64,000 nucleotides of DNA from Flavobacterium sp. (lineage in GTDB: Bacteria; Bacteroidota; Bacteroidia; Flavobacteriales; Flavobacteriaceae), in NCBI RefSeq assembly GCF_017744675.1, contig NZ_JAGIAV010000004.1:681415-745414 (forward strand). Direction: 5' to 3'. The position numbers and the translations under genes are program-made. Numbering within the stretch: position 1 is the first letter of the stretch; every line of letters begins with the position of its first letter. Shown here one piece after another: positions 1-7,550 of the stretch. Below the pieces are notes generated by a model. The model made no database searches. It was not told the origin of the DNA and saw only the letters and a list, made by a program, of their open reading frames with translations.

Positions 1-484
1 TGTTTGAGTCTTTTTTTAACCGCAAAGGCGCAAGGGTTGCGCAAAGTTCGCTAAGATTTATCTTTCTTGCTTTGCGTTAAATTCTTACTCTTTGCGGTTA
101 TTTTTTACTGTTGGGTATAGTTTTGTTTCACGCAGATTTTGCAGATTTCGGCAGATTTAAACAGATTTTAATCCTTTAATTTGTGGCAAAAAAACGCGAT
201 TTTTTATGCAAAACTGTTGCGTATAATTTTGTCTCTCGCAGATCTGGCAGATTTAAATAGATTTTTTAATCTGCGTAGATCTTTTCACATCACAAAAATC
301 TGCATGATCTGCAAAATCTGCGGGAAACAAAAAAAATTAACCACAAAGAGCATAATCTTTGCGAACTCTTTTTGCGTCTGCATTAAGCTTTCATAATAAA
401 AAATCTTGGCGTTCTCTGCGTTAAAAAAACTTAGCGAACTTTGCGCAACCCTTGCGCCTTTGCGGTTAAAAAAAGACTCAAACA
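1..484. repeat. Nested palindromic intergenic repeat (CGCAAAG class)
   Basis: This 477-bp gene-free stretch is filled by one large inverted repeat. Bases 1-55 and 430-484 are exact reverse complements (55 of 55), and the match may continue left of the window. The arms are made of words such as AACCGCAAAGG, GCGCAAAG and CGCTAAG. Inside, bases about 121-335 hold a second inverted element made of CAGATTT words (CGCAGATTTTGCAGATT and partners), and further CGCAAAGAG-like words lie on both sides. The right arm runs into the neighbouring DUF72 gene and supplies its stop codon. Short open frames here are translations of the repeat and are not genes. Confidence 0.9.
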
Positions 485-1191
485 GCCATTCTCTTTAATT
501 CTAAAGCATTCAGAATACCTGCTTCGCTTGCTGTGTTGTTGAAGTATACAAATCCTTTTTTAGAACGGATCTCACGGTTTATCTGCTGTAACTCTTCTGT
601 AGAATAACTGGAATGAAATAATTTCGGGATTCCGTGAAAACGCATATAAAGTATTGGAAAATCTTTAAAAATAGTTTGCGGAAGATTTGGATAACTCACA
701 CTGCAAAACGTAATTTTATTATCCTTAAAAGCATTCCAAACCTCATCATTCCACCAGCTTTCGTGACGAAATTCTACTACATTTTTAAAATCATAATTCA
801 GAATTGCAATTATGGAATCTAATTTTTCTCGGCTAAAAGTATAACTTGGCGGGAATTGAAACAGTACAGCTGCGAGTTTCTCTTTCATTCCGTCTTTACA
901 AACGGTATAAAATTCATCCAAACGGCTTTCGCAATCTATCAGTTTTTTGACATGGGTAATTTCTTTTGGCACTTTGACCGAAAACAAAAAAGATTCTGGC
1001 GTTTTATTATACCAATTTTGAAAAATACGGACAGTTGGAAATTTATAAAAACTGCCATTAAACTCGTAAGTGTCAAAATGCTGGCAATAGAACTCGAACC
1101 ATTTTTTGGAGGGAAGATTCTGAGGATAAAAAACAGTTTTCCAAAAACTGTTATAAAAGCTGGAACAACCTATTCTTATTTGATTTTTCAT
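478..1191 (-). CDS. DUF72 family protein (YecE-like)
   Basis: The 237-residue product has the DUF72/YecE pattern: an N-terminal IRIGCSSFY strand, then WFEFYCQHFDTYEFNGSFY, a conserved VVEFRHESWW segment near residue 138 and an LYMRFHGIP segment near residue 180. The family has a TIM-barrel fold and no firmly established reaction. The start codon overlaps the stop of the upstream glycosylase gene by 4 bp, so the two are probably translationally coupled. The last codon and the stop lie inside the right arm of the 1-484 repeat, so the C-terminus has been set by the repeat. The length is normal for the family. The family call is secure; a role beside a DNA glycosylase is only suggested by the operon. 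Confidence 0.88.
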   Translation of the reverse strand: MKNQIRIGCSSFYNSFWKTVFYPQNLPSKKWFEFYCQHFDTYEFNGSFYKFPTVRIFQNWYNKTPESFLFSVKVPKEITHVKKLIDCESRLDEFYTVCKDGMKEKLAAVLFQFPPSYTFSREKLDSIIAILNYDFKNVVEFRHESWWNDEVWNAFKDNKITFCSVSYPNLPQTIFKDFPILYMRFHGIPKLFHSSYSTEELQQINREIRSKKGFVYFNNTASEAGILNALELKRMAV

Positions 1192-1919
1192 ATATATAAT
1201 TGTTGGCAGTTAGTGCAGAAAAAGCTTCTGCGTTTTCGTAGTCCAGTCTGTTTCTTCTGAAATGGAAGATTGCATCTTAGGCAAGTGCTTTTGGTATAGG
1301 CTTCCCAGTGTTTTTTGAGTTCAAATTTCTTTTTCCAGTATAAAAACTCAAAGCTATATGTCGAACATTCTGCAATAAGCTGACTTTTTACATGAGGCGG
1401 AATTTTTGCCACAATAGATTCTGGGTGAACATAACAGCGATACAAAACTTCATTTTTTATGATATTGCCTACTCCAGAAAAAATATCTTGATCAAGAATG
1501 ACATCACAAATCATCTTTTCGGGCATTTTATCCATACTCAACTGTGCCTTCTTCGGATTCCAATTTTCATTCATAACATCAACACTCCAATCGTAATGGG
1601 AATCGACATCTCCTTCTAAAATTTTAACCGAACAGGTATAAAAATTAAGTTCTCCGTTCGCAAAAACCAGGCTTAATCTCGGTTTAGACACTTTACGCTC
1701 ATTTATTCGGTATGTTCCAAACATCAGCATGTGGATTTTTACTGTAAAAGAATCGAAACAAATTAAAAAGTGCTTTCCCCAAGTTTTAAAAGCTAGAACA
1801 GTTTTATCCTTAAGACTGGCAATGTCAATATGAGCATTTCCAGAAGCAGAAATTATTTTCTGTCCGGCAAACTGTTGCACTTCTTCTTTTAAGATTACTA
1901 TAGACGGACCTTCAGGCAT
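1188..1919 (-). CDS. Endonuclease VIII-like DNA glycosylase (Fpg/Nei family)
   Basis: The 243-residue protein starts MPEGPS, the hallmark of the Fpg/Nei family, in which Pro2 is the Schiff-base nucleophile and Glu3 the catalytic acid. A GKHFLICF strand near residue 48 carries the likely hairpin lysine. A C-terminal zinc finger is visible as CLRC near residue 212 and CTNC near residue 235, with the DNA-contacting arginine segment before it. The family excises oxidised bases and cuts the abasic strand. Nei is favoured over Fpg because the start is PEGPS rather than PELPE, but substrate range cannot be read from sequence. It heads an operon with the DUF72 gene. Confidence 0.9.
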   Translation of the reverse strand: MPEGPSIVILKEEVQQFAGQKIISASGNAHIDIASLKDKTVLAFKTWGKHFLICFDSFTVKIHMLMFGTYRINERKVSKPRLSLVFANGELNFYTCSVKILEGDVDSHYDWSVDVMNENWNPKKAQLSMDKMPEKMICDVILDQDIFSGVGNIIKNEVLYRCYVHPESIVAKIPPHVKSQLIAECSTYSFEFLYWKKKFELKKHWEAYTKSTCLRCNLPFQKKQTGLRKRRSFFCTNCQQLYI

Positions 1920-1940
1920 ATATTGTATTTTTTATATAAC

Positions 1941-1973
1941 TAAAAAGTGCAGTTCGAAAACTGCACTTTTATT
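1941..1973 (-). terminator. Rho-independent terminator after the DUF892 gene
   Basis: The inverted repeat AAAAGTGCAGTT / AACTGCACTTTT (1942-1954 with 1959-1970) has a 4-base loop and flanking A and T runs. It follows the DUF892 gene and precedes the Nei gene. Confidence 0.8.
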
Positions 1974-1986
1974 TCTTTCTTACTCT

Positions 1987-2559
1987 TTATTCAATTTCGG
2001 CAGCTTCAAGATTTACTGCATTTACAGCCACTTCTGTAAGGGTTTTATCGGCACCTTTCTCTTCATCAAGAGTTTGTTCCAATAAAGTGGCCGCTTCGGG
2101 CAGTCCTAATGTTTCTGCAAATTGTCTTAAAGTACCATAAGTCGCGATTTCATAATGCTCGATTTTTTGGCTTGCGGCAATAATTCCTGCATCGCGTACT
2201 ACTCCAAACTCGGTTTCTTCTAGCATTCCTTTAGCTTCTTCGATCAGACCATCCATGGCATCGCATTTTTTAGCTGTTGCTTTTTTGCCCACAATTTTAA
2301 ACACTTCTTCCAAACGGGTAATTTGTTCTTCTGTTTCTGTTAAATGATTGTCTAATGCATCTTTTAATTCGACAGAAGAAGCATTTTTAACCATTACAGG
2401 CAATGCTTTTGTCAAAGCTTTTTCTGCCCAATAAATATCTTTTAATGCATCTTCAAACAACTCTGTTAATCCCGATGCAGCGCTCGATTTTGGTTTAGTT
2501 ACTCCTCTTGGTGTAGTCTCTTTTGCAGTACTTGCATTTTTATTATCTGTACTTTTCAT
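1987..2559 (-). CDS. DUF892 ferritin-like protein (YciE/YciF family)
   Basis: The 190-residue protein has a Lys/Thr/Ser-rich N-terminal tail of about 27 residues, then the DUF892 four-helix ferritin-like fold: LTELFEDALKDIYWAEKAL near residue 30, LTETEEQITRLEEVF near 75, GIIAASQKIEHYEIATYGTL near 125, and LLEQTLDEEKGADKTLTE near 160. Family members are stress-induced (YciF in enteric bacteria), and the Glu/His positions suggest a di-metal site. It is divergent from the acidic-protein gene at 2748, and both leaders contain ATTAATCATAAAAA. The family call is firm; the physiological role is inferred as general or osmotic stress. Confidence 0.88.
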   Translation of the reverse strand: MKSTDNKNASTAKETTPRGVTKPKSSAASGLTELFEDALKDIYWAEKALTKALPVMVKNASSVELKDALDNHLTETEEQITRLEEVFKIVGKKATAKKCDAMDGLIEEAKGMLEETEFGVVRDAGIIAASQKIEHYEIATYGTLRQFAETLGLPEAATLLEQTLDEEKGADKTLTEVAVNAVNLEAAEIE

Positions 2560-2711
2560 GGTAATAGTTTTTTATGATTAATATGAGGATAAAATTACTG
2601 CCTCTACTTTCTGGAAGCTTATAAGATTTTGAATTAAAATTCTATTCTAAACATCTGTTAATTATAGAATTAGAGTTAAAAATTCTATAAGCAATTCCTT
2701 TATCTTCCTCT

Positions 2712-2719
2712 TAGCTTTG
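2712..2719 (+). promoter_or_regulatory. Candidate -7 promoter box for the acidic-protein gene
   Basis: TAGCTTTG matches the Bacteroidota -7 consensus TAnnTTTG and lies about 29 bp before the start codon. No good TTG element is seen at the expected distance upstream, so this rests on one box only. Confidence 0.45.
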
Positions 2720-2747
2720 TAAGTATTAATCATAAAAACAAGATATC

Positions 2748-3335
2748 ATGAATACTATCGATAAAAAAAACAGCATAAATAGAGATATAAAAAATCACTT
2801 TTCCAACGACCGAAACTTAAGCGAAGATCTTAATGCCGATATCAAAAAGCCTGACAATGACAGTAGCGAAATCGCTGAAAGAGGCTATATGGTGCGAAAT
2901 GGCTATAATCCGAACAGACCAAATCCAGATCAGGAGGATTTTGTAAGCGACGATGATTTAGAAGATTTAAACGACGATTTTCATAATGACAGAGATCTTG
3001 AAGACAATAACGATGATATTTATGAAGTCGAGTTGGAAGACGGCAATTATGCCGAAGAAAATGATGAATTCGACAATCCGTCAGATCTGAAAGAAGATGA
3101 ATACGACTTTAACGAAACCGAAGATGTTCTAGAAGACATTGATGACGAAGATGAAGATGACGAAGATGAAGATGAAGATGACGATGAAAATGAGGATGAA
3201 GAGGACGACGAGGACGACGAGGACGACTATATAGAAGAAGACATTGACGAAGACAGCAATGATTATATCGAAGATGATGTTCAGGAAGATAATGATGACG
3301 AAGAATATCCAGAAAATGATCCACGCCGATTCTAA
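2748..3335 (+). CDS. Poly-acidic low-complexity protein of unknown function
   Basis: The 195-residue protein is dominated by Asp and Glu. Residues 132-160 are 29 positions with a single non-acidic residue (Asn). The first about 60 residues are more mixed, with Lys, Asn and Arg and a GYMVRNGYNPNRPNPDQ segment. The protein ends PRRF. There is no signal peptide, membrane span or known domain, and it should be largely disordered and strongly anionic in the cytoplasm. Such proteins can act as cation buffers, chaperone tails or DNA mimics, but nothing here distinguishes these. Real coding is supported by a TAnnTTTG box, an intact frame with acidic codons, and a terminator after the stop. Confidence 0.72.
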   Translation: MNTIDKKNSINRDIKNHFSNDRNLSEDLNADIKKPDNDSSEIAERGYMVRNGYNPNRPNPDQEDFVSDDDLEDLNDDFHNDRDLEDNNDDIYEVELEDGNYAEENDEFDNPSDLKEDEYDFNETEDVLEDIDDEDEDDEDEDEDDDENEDEEDDEDDEDDYIEEDIDEDSNDYIEDDVQEDNDDEEYPENDPRRF

Positions 3336-3351
3336 TATTTATTCTCAGAAA

Positions 3352-3392
3352 AAGAAAAAACCGTCTCGTTTTTAACGGGACGGTTTTTTTGA
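3352..3392. terminator. Bidirectional terminator between convergent genes
   Basis: The stem CCGTCTCG (3361-3368) pairs with CGGGACGG (3376-3383) with one G-U pair. It is preceded by an A run and followed by seven T. It serves the acidic-protein gene on + and the DUF5661 gene on -. Confidence 0.88.
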
Positions 3393-3410
3393 GTTTAAAA
3401 ATTTAACTAC

Positions 3411-4058
3411 TTAATCTCCAATAATTTTCAGTACTGGAATATCGTCCATACGGGCCAAGCGTTCTGCTAATCCAGCTCTGGCCTCGTTGAGTTCTTGTTC
3501 GGCTTTGCCTAATTCTATATACCATTTTTCTTTTCCAACCGGCGATGTTTCCAACTTTCGTACAATCTCATAGATTTCGCCCTCTGCCTCCATCACCTTA
3601 AGTCTTTTATAATAAGTTAAACTTTCTGTCATGTGCGCAAGCGCAATCATTGCGGTTAAAAAAGGATGATTATTGGTCACATTCACATCTTTTACTCTCC
3701 CGTGTTCTAATTCTACCTTTAAAGCAAAAGCAAATTCTTCCATATTAAAAGCTTCGTGTTTGCTATTTGGATCCAAATAGGCTTTAATCGCATGCACATT
3801 ATTCATCGTCGAAAGATCAACATCTGTTTGTTTGGCATCGTTTAAATCTCTGAAAACCACATTTGCAATAGCTCTCGCTTCTGCTATTGTGGGATCATTT
3901 TTAGGATCTTCAAAATCACGAATCGACCAATCCCAGTTTTCTGGATGAACAGGTTTTATATATTTTTCGCAAAAATCTGTCACATCATTCTTCAAACTCA
4001 ACATTGTGTCATCTCTTTTAATATAGACATCTTGATAAGCCCCGCTTTGTGTTCCCAT
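3411..4058 (-). CDS. DUF5661-like protein
   Basis: The 215-residue protein is cytoplasmic, with no signal peptide or membrane span. The centre carries the segment FAFALKVELEHGRVKDVNVT near residue 107, then HPFLTAMIALAHMTESLTYYKRLKVME near residue 130. I associate this with DUF5661, a family of unknown role. The C-terminal about 60 residues are helical and charged (AEQELNEARAGLAERLARMD). It lies downstream of the DUF1328 gene on the same strand, with a terminator between them, so it probably has its own promoter. The DUF assignment is from memory of the VELEHG pattern. Function is unknown, and its stress-gene neighbours are the only clue. Confidence 0.65.
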   Translation of the reverse strand: MGTQSGAYQDVYIKRDDTMLSLKNDVTDFCEKYIKPVHPENWDWSIRDFEDPKNDPTIAEARAIANVVFRDLNDAKQTDVDLSTMNNVHAIKAYLDPNSKHEAFNMEEFAFALKVELEHGRVKDVNVTNNHPFLTAMIALAHMTESLTYYKRLKVMEAEGEIYEIVRKLETSPVGKEKWYIELGKAEQELNEARAGLAERLARMDDIPVLKIIGD

Positions 4059-4086
4059 GACTTTTTATTTTTTTTATTAAAACCAC

Positions 4087-4120
4087 AAAACGACACATTA
4101 TCAAAAGAATGTGCCGTTTT
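4087..4120 (-). terminator. Terminator after the DUF1328 gene
   Basis: AAAACGACACATT (4087-4099) pairs with AATGTGCCGTTTT (4108-4120) with one internal mismatch. Read on -, the second arm ends in a T run 27 bp after the DUF1328 stop. Confidence 0.75.
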
Positions 4121-4146
4121 AAATCTGTTCTATATCTACTGCTCTT

Positions 4147-4308
4147 TTATACTCTCGATCTTCCGCTGATTAAAGAAATAACGAATAGAACTAAAAATAT
4201 AAAGAATAGAATTTTAGCTATACTTGCGGCTCCAGCGGCGATTCCACCAAAACCAAATATTCCCGCCACAATGGCTAGAATAATAAAAGTGACTGTCCAA
4301 CGTAACAT
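4147..4308 (-). CDS. DUF1328 small membrane protein (YtjA-like), 53 residues
   Basis: This short gene encodes a protein beginning [20 protein letters not shown], then [18 protein letters not shown] and a second hydrophobic run, ending SGRSRV. This is the DUF1328/YtjA pattern: two membrane helices joined by a Gly/Ala-rich GFGGIA turn, about 53-60 residues long. The leader before the ATG contains AAAAAACTATTA, also found before the DUF892 gene in the same orientation. A terminator follows. Members are widespread, often stress-associated, inner-membrane proteins of unknown mechanism. Confidence 0.9.
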   Translation of the reverse strand: MLRWTVTFIILAIVAGIFGFGGIAAGAASIAKILFFIFLVLFVISLISGRSRV

Positions 4309-4381
4309 AATAATAGTTTTTTAGTTAATAATGATTTTGTTTGTATGCAAACTTTAGGCTTTTGGAGAGTGCCTAACTCCT

Positions 4382-5476
4382 TTATGAACAAGGTGTTTCT
4401 AAATTGATTTCATAATTCTGGATCAATTCGGAAAACGCTATTTCTGATTTTGTAAAATATTTTCTGGTGCTTCGGCTTTTTTGAGCCAAATCGAAATATT
4501 TCTGAATAGAACCATCTTCGTAAGTCGAAATCAAAAGCGGATGAACGTAATAATCTTTGCAGACTTTTCTAGTATTTCCGAGTGCTTCGGCTGTAAGATC
4601 AAAAGCTGTGATAATGTTTTGCTTAATTTCTTTTTCATCAGAAGTGATTCCTATTTCCATTAAACTTTCAAAGAAAATGATCGATGCTGCCCATGTTCTA
4701 AAATCTTTCGCGCTAAAATATTCACCCGAAATATGGTGCAGATATTCATTTACAGCATGACTGTCCAACACTTTTCTTTCGCCGTTTTTATCATAATATT
4801 TAAAGACTTCGTAACCTGGAATTTCTTCGCATCGGCTTACCAGTTTTATCAATTGCTTGTTTCGGGTGGTAATGGTATGCTGTTTTCCTTTTTTACCGAT
4901 AAACTCAAACCGAAGCGAATTTTTATTGATATTAATGTGGCGTTTCCTTAAAGTCGAAAGTCCGTACGATTTATTGTCTTTGGCATATTTCTCATTTCCA
5001 ATTCGAATATGCGTTTCTTCCATTAACCGAATAACCAAAGCCGTTACTTTCTCTTTCGACCATTCTTTTTTTTCCAAATCAAGATCGACTTGTTTTCTTA
5101 TCGATGGAAGTTTGGCTCCAAATTCGGCAATCTTATAAAACTTAGTCTGGTTCCGAATCAAATTCCATCGCGGATGATAACGGTATTGTTTCCTATTCTT
5201 AAGATCTGTTCCAACGGCTTGTAAATGACCATTTGTAATATCTGTTATACGAACATTTTCCCATGCAGGCGGAAGAACTAAACTATTAATGCGTTTAATT
5301 TCGCTTTTGTTCTTCACATTTTTTCCGTTCTTTTTGTAAACGAAACTTTCTCCTTCGCGGCAGCGTACAATAGTTAATTGATTGTCATTAATGTATTCTA
5401 AGTCTAGTTTTTCTATAACTAAGTGTGGCGCTTTAATCAGCTGATTCATTAAATTTTCTTTTCTCGCCGCGTTCAT
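4382..5476 (-). CDS. DNA topoisomerase IB (poxvirus-like)
   Basis: The 364-residue product matches bacterial type IB topoisomerases, which relax supercoils through a 3'-phosphotyrosine intermediate. An N-terminal domain (about 10-110) contains LPPAWENVRITDITNGHLQA and GTDLKNRKQYRYHPRW. The catalytic domain shows ETHIRIGNEKY (Arg158), the beta-hairpin lysine around 195-198 (IGKKGK), SAKDFRTWAAS (Arg260) and KDYYVHP, where Tyr310 is the nucleophile. Vaccinia enzyme has a His at a position that is Asn301 here, which I believe is usual in bacterial members. It lies between DUF1328 and the small Rho-N-like gene, 42 bp from the latter, so these two may form a transcript. Confidence 0.93.
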   Translation of the reverse strand: MNAARKENLMNQLIKAPHLVIEKLDLEYINDNQLTIVRCREGESFVYKKNGKNVKNKSEIKRINSLVLPPAWENVRITDITNGHLQAVGTDLKNRKQYRYHPRWNLIRNQTKFYKIAEFGAKLPSIRKQVDLDLEKKEWSKEKVTALVIRLMEETHIRIGNEKYAKDNKSYGLSTLRKRHININKNSLRFEFIGKKGKQHTITTRNKQLIKLVSRCEEIPGYEVFKYYDKNGERKVLDSHAVNEYLHHISGEYFSAKDFRTWAASIIFFESLMEIGITSDEKEIKQNIITAFDLTAEALGNTRKVCKDYYVHPLLISTYEDGSIQKYFDLAQKSRSTRKYFTKSEIAFSELIQNYEINLETPCS

Positions 5477-5518
5477 GGTATTTAATTTTTTATCACAGAA
5501 ATGGTTTTGTTTTAAACT

Positions 5519-5758
5519 TTAATTATTTCTTAAAGACTCTATCAGTTCTTTTTTATTCATATAAGATCTTCCTTTTATACCTACTTTACTAGCTTGCTTT
5601 AAAAGTTCGTCTTTTGTCCATTCGTCATAAGGCTTTGCTTTTCCGCCTTTCTTACCTGCATTTGGCGTGTTGGCGATACGAGCCGATTTTTCTTTGCTGT
5701 ATCCTTTTTTAACCAATGCCTCATATTGCTCTTCATTCTTAATTCTTGGATCTGGCAT
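5519..5758 (-). CDS. Small basic protein with Rho-N-like C-terminus (DUF7218-like)
   Basis: The 79-residue protein has two parts. The N-terminal MPDPRIKNEEQYEALVKKGY and SKEKSARIANTP segment leads into a glycine/lysine linker (GKKGGKAKPYDEWT). A C-terminal helical unit (KDELLKQASKVGIKGRSYMN, KKELIESL) resembles the Rho N-terminal or SAP-like nucleic-acid-binding fold. It is often annotated as a Rho-termination-factor-like or plasmid-stabilisation protein. It sits 42 bp upstream of topoisomerase IB in the same direction. A nucleic-acid role fits both the fold and the partner gene but has not been shown. Confidence 0.78.
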   Translation of the reverse strand: MPDPRIKNEEQYEALVKKGYSKEKSARIANTPNAGKKGGKAKPYDEWTKDELLKQASKVGIKGRSYMNKKELIESLRNN

Positions 5759-5859
5759 GACTTTAATTTTTAAAGGTTAAATTCTTAAAATCTGATATTT
5801 CAAAGTTCCTCAAAAACCAAGACGATTTTGTTATAGAATTTTTGCTGCAAATTTCATAT

Positions 5860-5932
5860 TTGTGGGATGGGAATTGTGAAAGGGGAAATGTAAAATGTGA
5901 GTTGTCAAATGTGAGTTGTGAAAATCTTTACA
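5860..5932. repeat. Low-complexity GTGAAATGTGAG repeat
   Basis: This run of related words (TTGTGAAAGG, AAATGTAAAATGTGAG, TTGTCAAATGTGAG, TTGTGAAAA) occupies the gap between two same-strand genes. It is related to the inverted element at 57107-57179 but has no clear second arm here. The nearby 80-codon frame is not credible. Confidence 0.5.
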
Positions 5933-5966
5933 AAAAAAAATCCCAACTCTTTTGGAGTTGGGATTA
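5931..5966 (-). terminator. Terminator after the 131-residue protein gene
   Basis: The perfect stem ATCCCAACTC / GAGTTGGGAT (5940-5949, 5955-5964) with a 5-base loop is followed on - by nine T. It ends transcription from the gene pair at 6064-7353. Confidence 0.9.
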
Positions 5967-6063
5967 ATCATTGCTGAAGATTGTAATTTCAAAATCACCA
6001 AAATCAATTGAATTAGGAAATTAGAATTGTAAAAAAAAAATGTTTCGTCATTCAATCTATTAT

Positions 6064-6459
6064 TTAGCTCCAACTCATATTGATAATAACTTTATTTCCC
6101 GTAATTTCAACTTTTCCTCCATAAGCTTCTTGGTCTCTTGGATGAATTTCATAGATTTTGGTATTGTTTCTAATTTTTGGAATATTATTTTGAAAACCCT
6201 TACTTTGCTGCATCCACTTCTGTATTTCAAATTTAGAACTTTCAAATTCAATTATAAATTGTCGTGTAAAAATTGAACCTCTCTTTTCCATATCTATAAT
6301 TTCTGCATTGTCGGGAAGTTTTTCAAGTTGTCCCCAACTTAAAGCACATTTAATAGCTTCTTCTTTTTGCCAAGGCATCACAAAAGGAGAAAAATAAATT
6401 ATATATAGAAAAAACATCCCTAATAGAACCAATATCGAAAATATCTTAACAATCTTCAT
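6064..6459 (-). CDS. Hypothetical membrane-anchored or exported protein
   Basis: The 131-residue protein has an N-terminal hydrophobic helix (ILVLLGMFFLYIIYFSPFV, residues about 10-28) that is either a signal anchor or an uncleaved signal. A soluble part contains KRGSIFTRQFIIEFESSKFE and IHPRDQEAYGGKVEITG. I recognise no family. The gene starts 21 bp after the stop of the upstream 290-residue protein gene on the same strand and is followed by a strong terminator, so both are probably on one transcript. Coding is supported by that arrangement and by an ordinary amino-acid mix. Confidence 0.6.
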   Translation of the reverse strand: MKIVKIFSILVLLGMFFLYIIYFSPFVMPWQKEEAIKCALSWGQLEKLPDNAEIIDMEKRGSIFTRQFIIEFESSKFEIQKWMQQSKGFQNNIPKIRNNTKIYEIHPRDQEAYGGKVEITGNKVIINMSWS

Positions 6460-6480
6460 TTAATAATAAAATTAAAATAA

Positions 6481-7353
6481 TTAATCACATTTGACTTTCT
6501 TGTAATCCTGAATTTTTCCATCATATTCCATACAAGTCTTTTTTATTAAAACCATTTTATTATTGACTACTTTATATTCGGCTGTTTGAACACTTGCTCC
6601 CGCACAACATTGATTGTGCTCGTATATTCTTTTGGTTGAAGCGTCAAATTCTAGAGAAGTCCCGCTAAAACTGCTTTCAAAGTATTTTCCTGTTTTTGGA
6701 TTGTATAGAAAATATATACTCGAAGTATTAGGTCCAGCATAACTAGATTCGAAAACAGAAAAATCTTCAAATCCGTCAAAATTATAATCTCCGCTACTCA
6801 TATTATCCAATCCCCAAAGCTCGCAATCTAAGTCGAATTTCTGAATTAATTTATCGGTCTTTTTTTCGATGATTTTTACGCCCGAAACTTTAGCATAAAA
6901 ACTGCCTTTTTCTTTGGTAATTACCAACTTAAAGTATTTGTCCTTAAAAGAAACAGGCTGCAAAATTTCTTTTTCTGTCCATTCTACATTATCACCATAA
7001 TCAATATCAAACTCTTTTGTTAAATTGATTTGGAGTTCTTTTCCAGAATTTACATCTTTCCAAATTCCGTTTAATTGATTGCTTTTAGCATCGTAATTTT
7101 TAAAAGTCAGTTTTGCTGTTTCTTTACCATTTTTATCTTTTTCAGTAAATACCAAAGTTTTGCCATTCAGTTTAGCTTTTAAAACAATTGGAGTATCATA
7201 ATTGGAATAAGCATAAATAGCCGATCCAACTCCGTCTGAATAGATGTAGCTCACAAACTCAATTGGATATTTGTCAATGAAACCTTTATAACTAATTTGG
7301 GCTGATACAAAAGCTGTTGCTAGAAGAAATAGGAATGTAATTTTTTGTTTCAT
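6481..7353 (-). CDS. Exported XAC2610-like protein
   Basis: The 290-residue protein has a signal peptide (MKQKITFLFLLATAFVSAQ) and a beta-rich body. Near residue 190 it carries SSGDYNFDGFEDFSVFES followed by IYFLYNPKTGKYFESSF, the pattern of XAC2610-related proteins with an FG-GAP-like DYNFDGFEDF turn that may bind calcium. A Cys pair (QCCAGAS) and two C-terminal Cys could form disulfides. It is expected in the periplasm. No enzymatic role is known to me. It is the first gene of a two-gene unit with the 131-residue protein. Confidence 0.65.
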   Translation of the reverse strand: MKQKITFLFLLATAFVSAQISYKGFIDKYPIEFVSYIYSDGVGSAIYAYSNYDTPIVLKAKLNGKTLVFTEKDKNGKETAKLTFKNYDAKSNQLNGIWKDVNSGKELQINLTKEFDIDYGDNVEWTEKEILQPVSFKDKYFKLVITKEKGSFYAKVSGVKIIEKKTDKLIQKFDLDCELWGLDNMSSGDYNFDGFEDFSVFESSYAGPNTSSIYFLYNPKTGKYFESSFSGTSLEFDASTKRIYEHNQCCAGASVQTAEYKVVNNKMVLIKKTCMEYDGKIQDYKKVKCD

Positions 7354-7550
7354 TAATAAATATTAAATATTCAACGATATTTTTATTTTGTAATATTTTT
7401 CCGAAAACAAATATACATCATTCGGCTCTGCCATAAAAGTTTAAAATATTTTTTTTGCATCCAAATCCTATAACAATCCCTAAAAATCCTATAAATTTTT
7501 CTTACAGTTACTCTATAATTTTACATCATAACATTTAAACTATTAAAATC

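Noticed and set aside
181..396. 71-codon + frame in the first repeat
   Set aside because: It lies entirely in the CAGATTT/CGCAAAG palindrome and its protein is only a translation of repeat words.
856..1260. 134-codon + frame opposite DUF72 and nei
   Set aside because: It is antisense to two well-supported genes and resembles no known protein.
5831..6073. 80-codon - frame
   Set aside because: It overlaps a terminator, a GTGAAATG repeat run and the end of the 6064 gene; composition and layout do not support coding.
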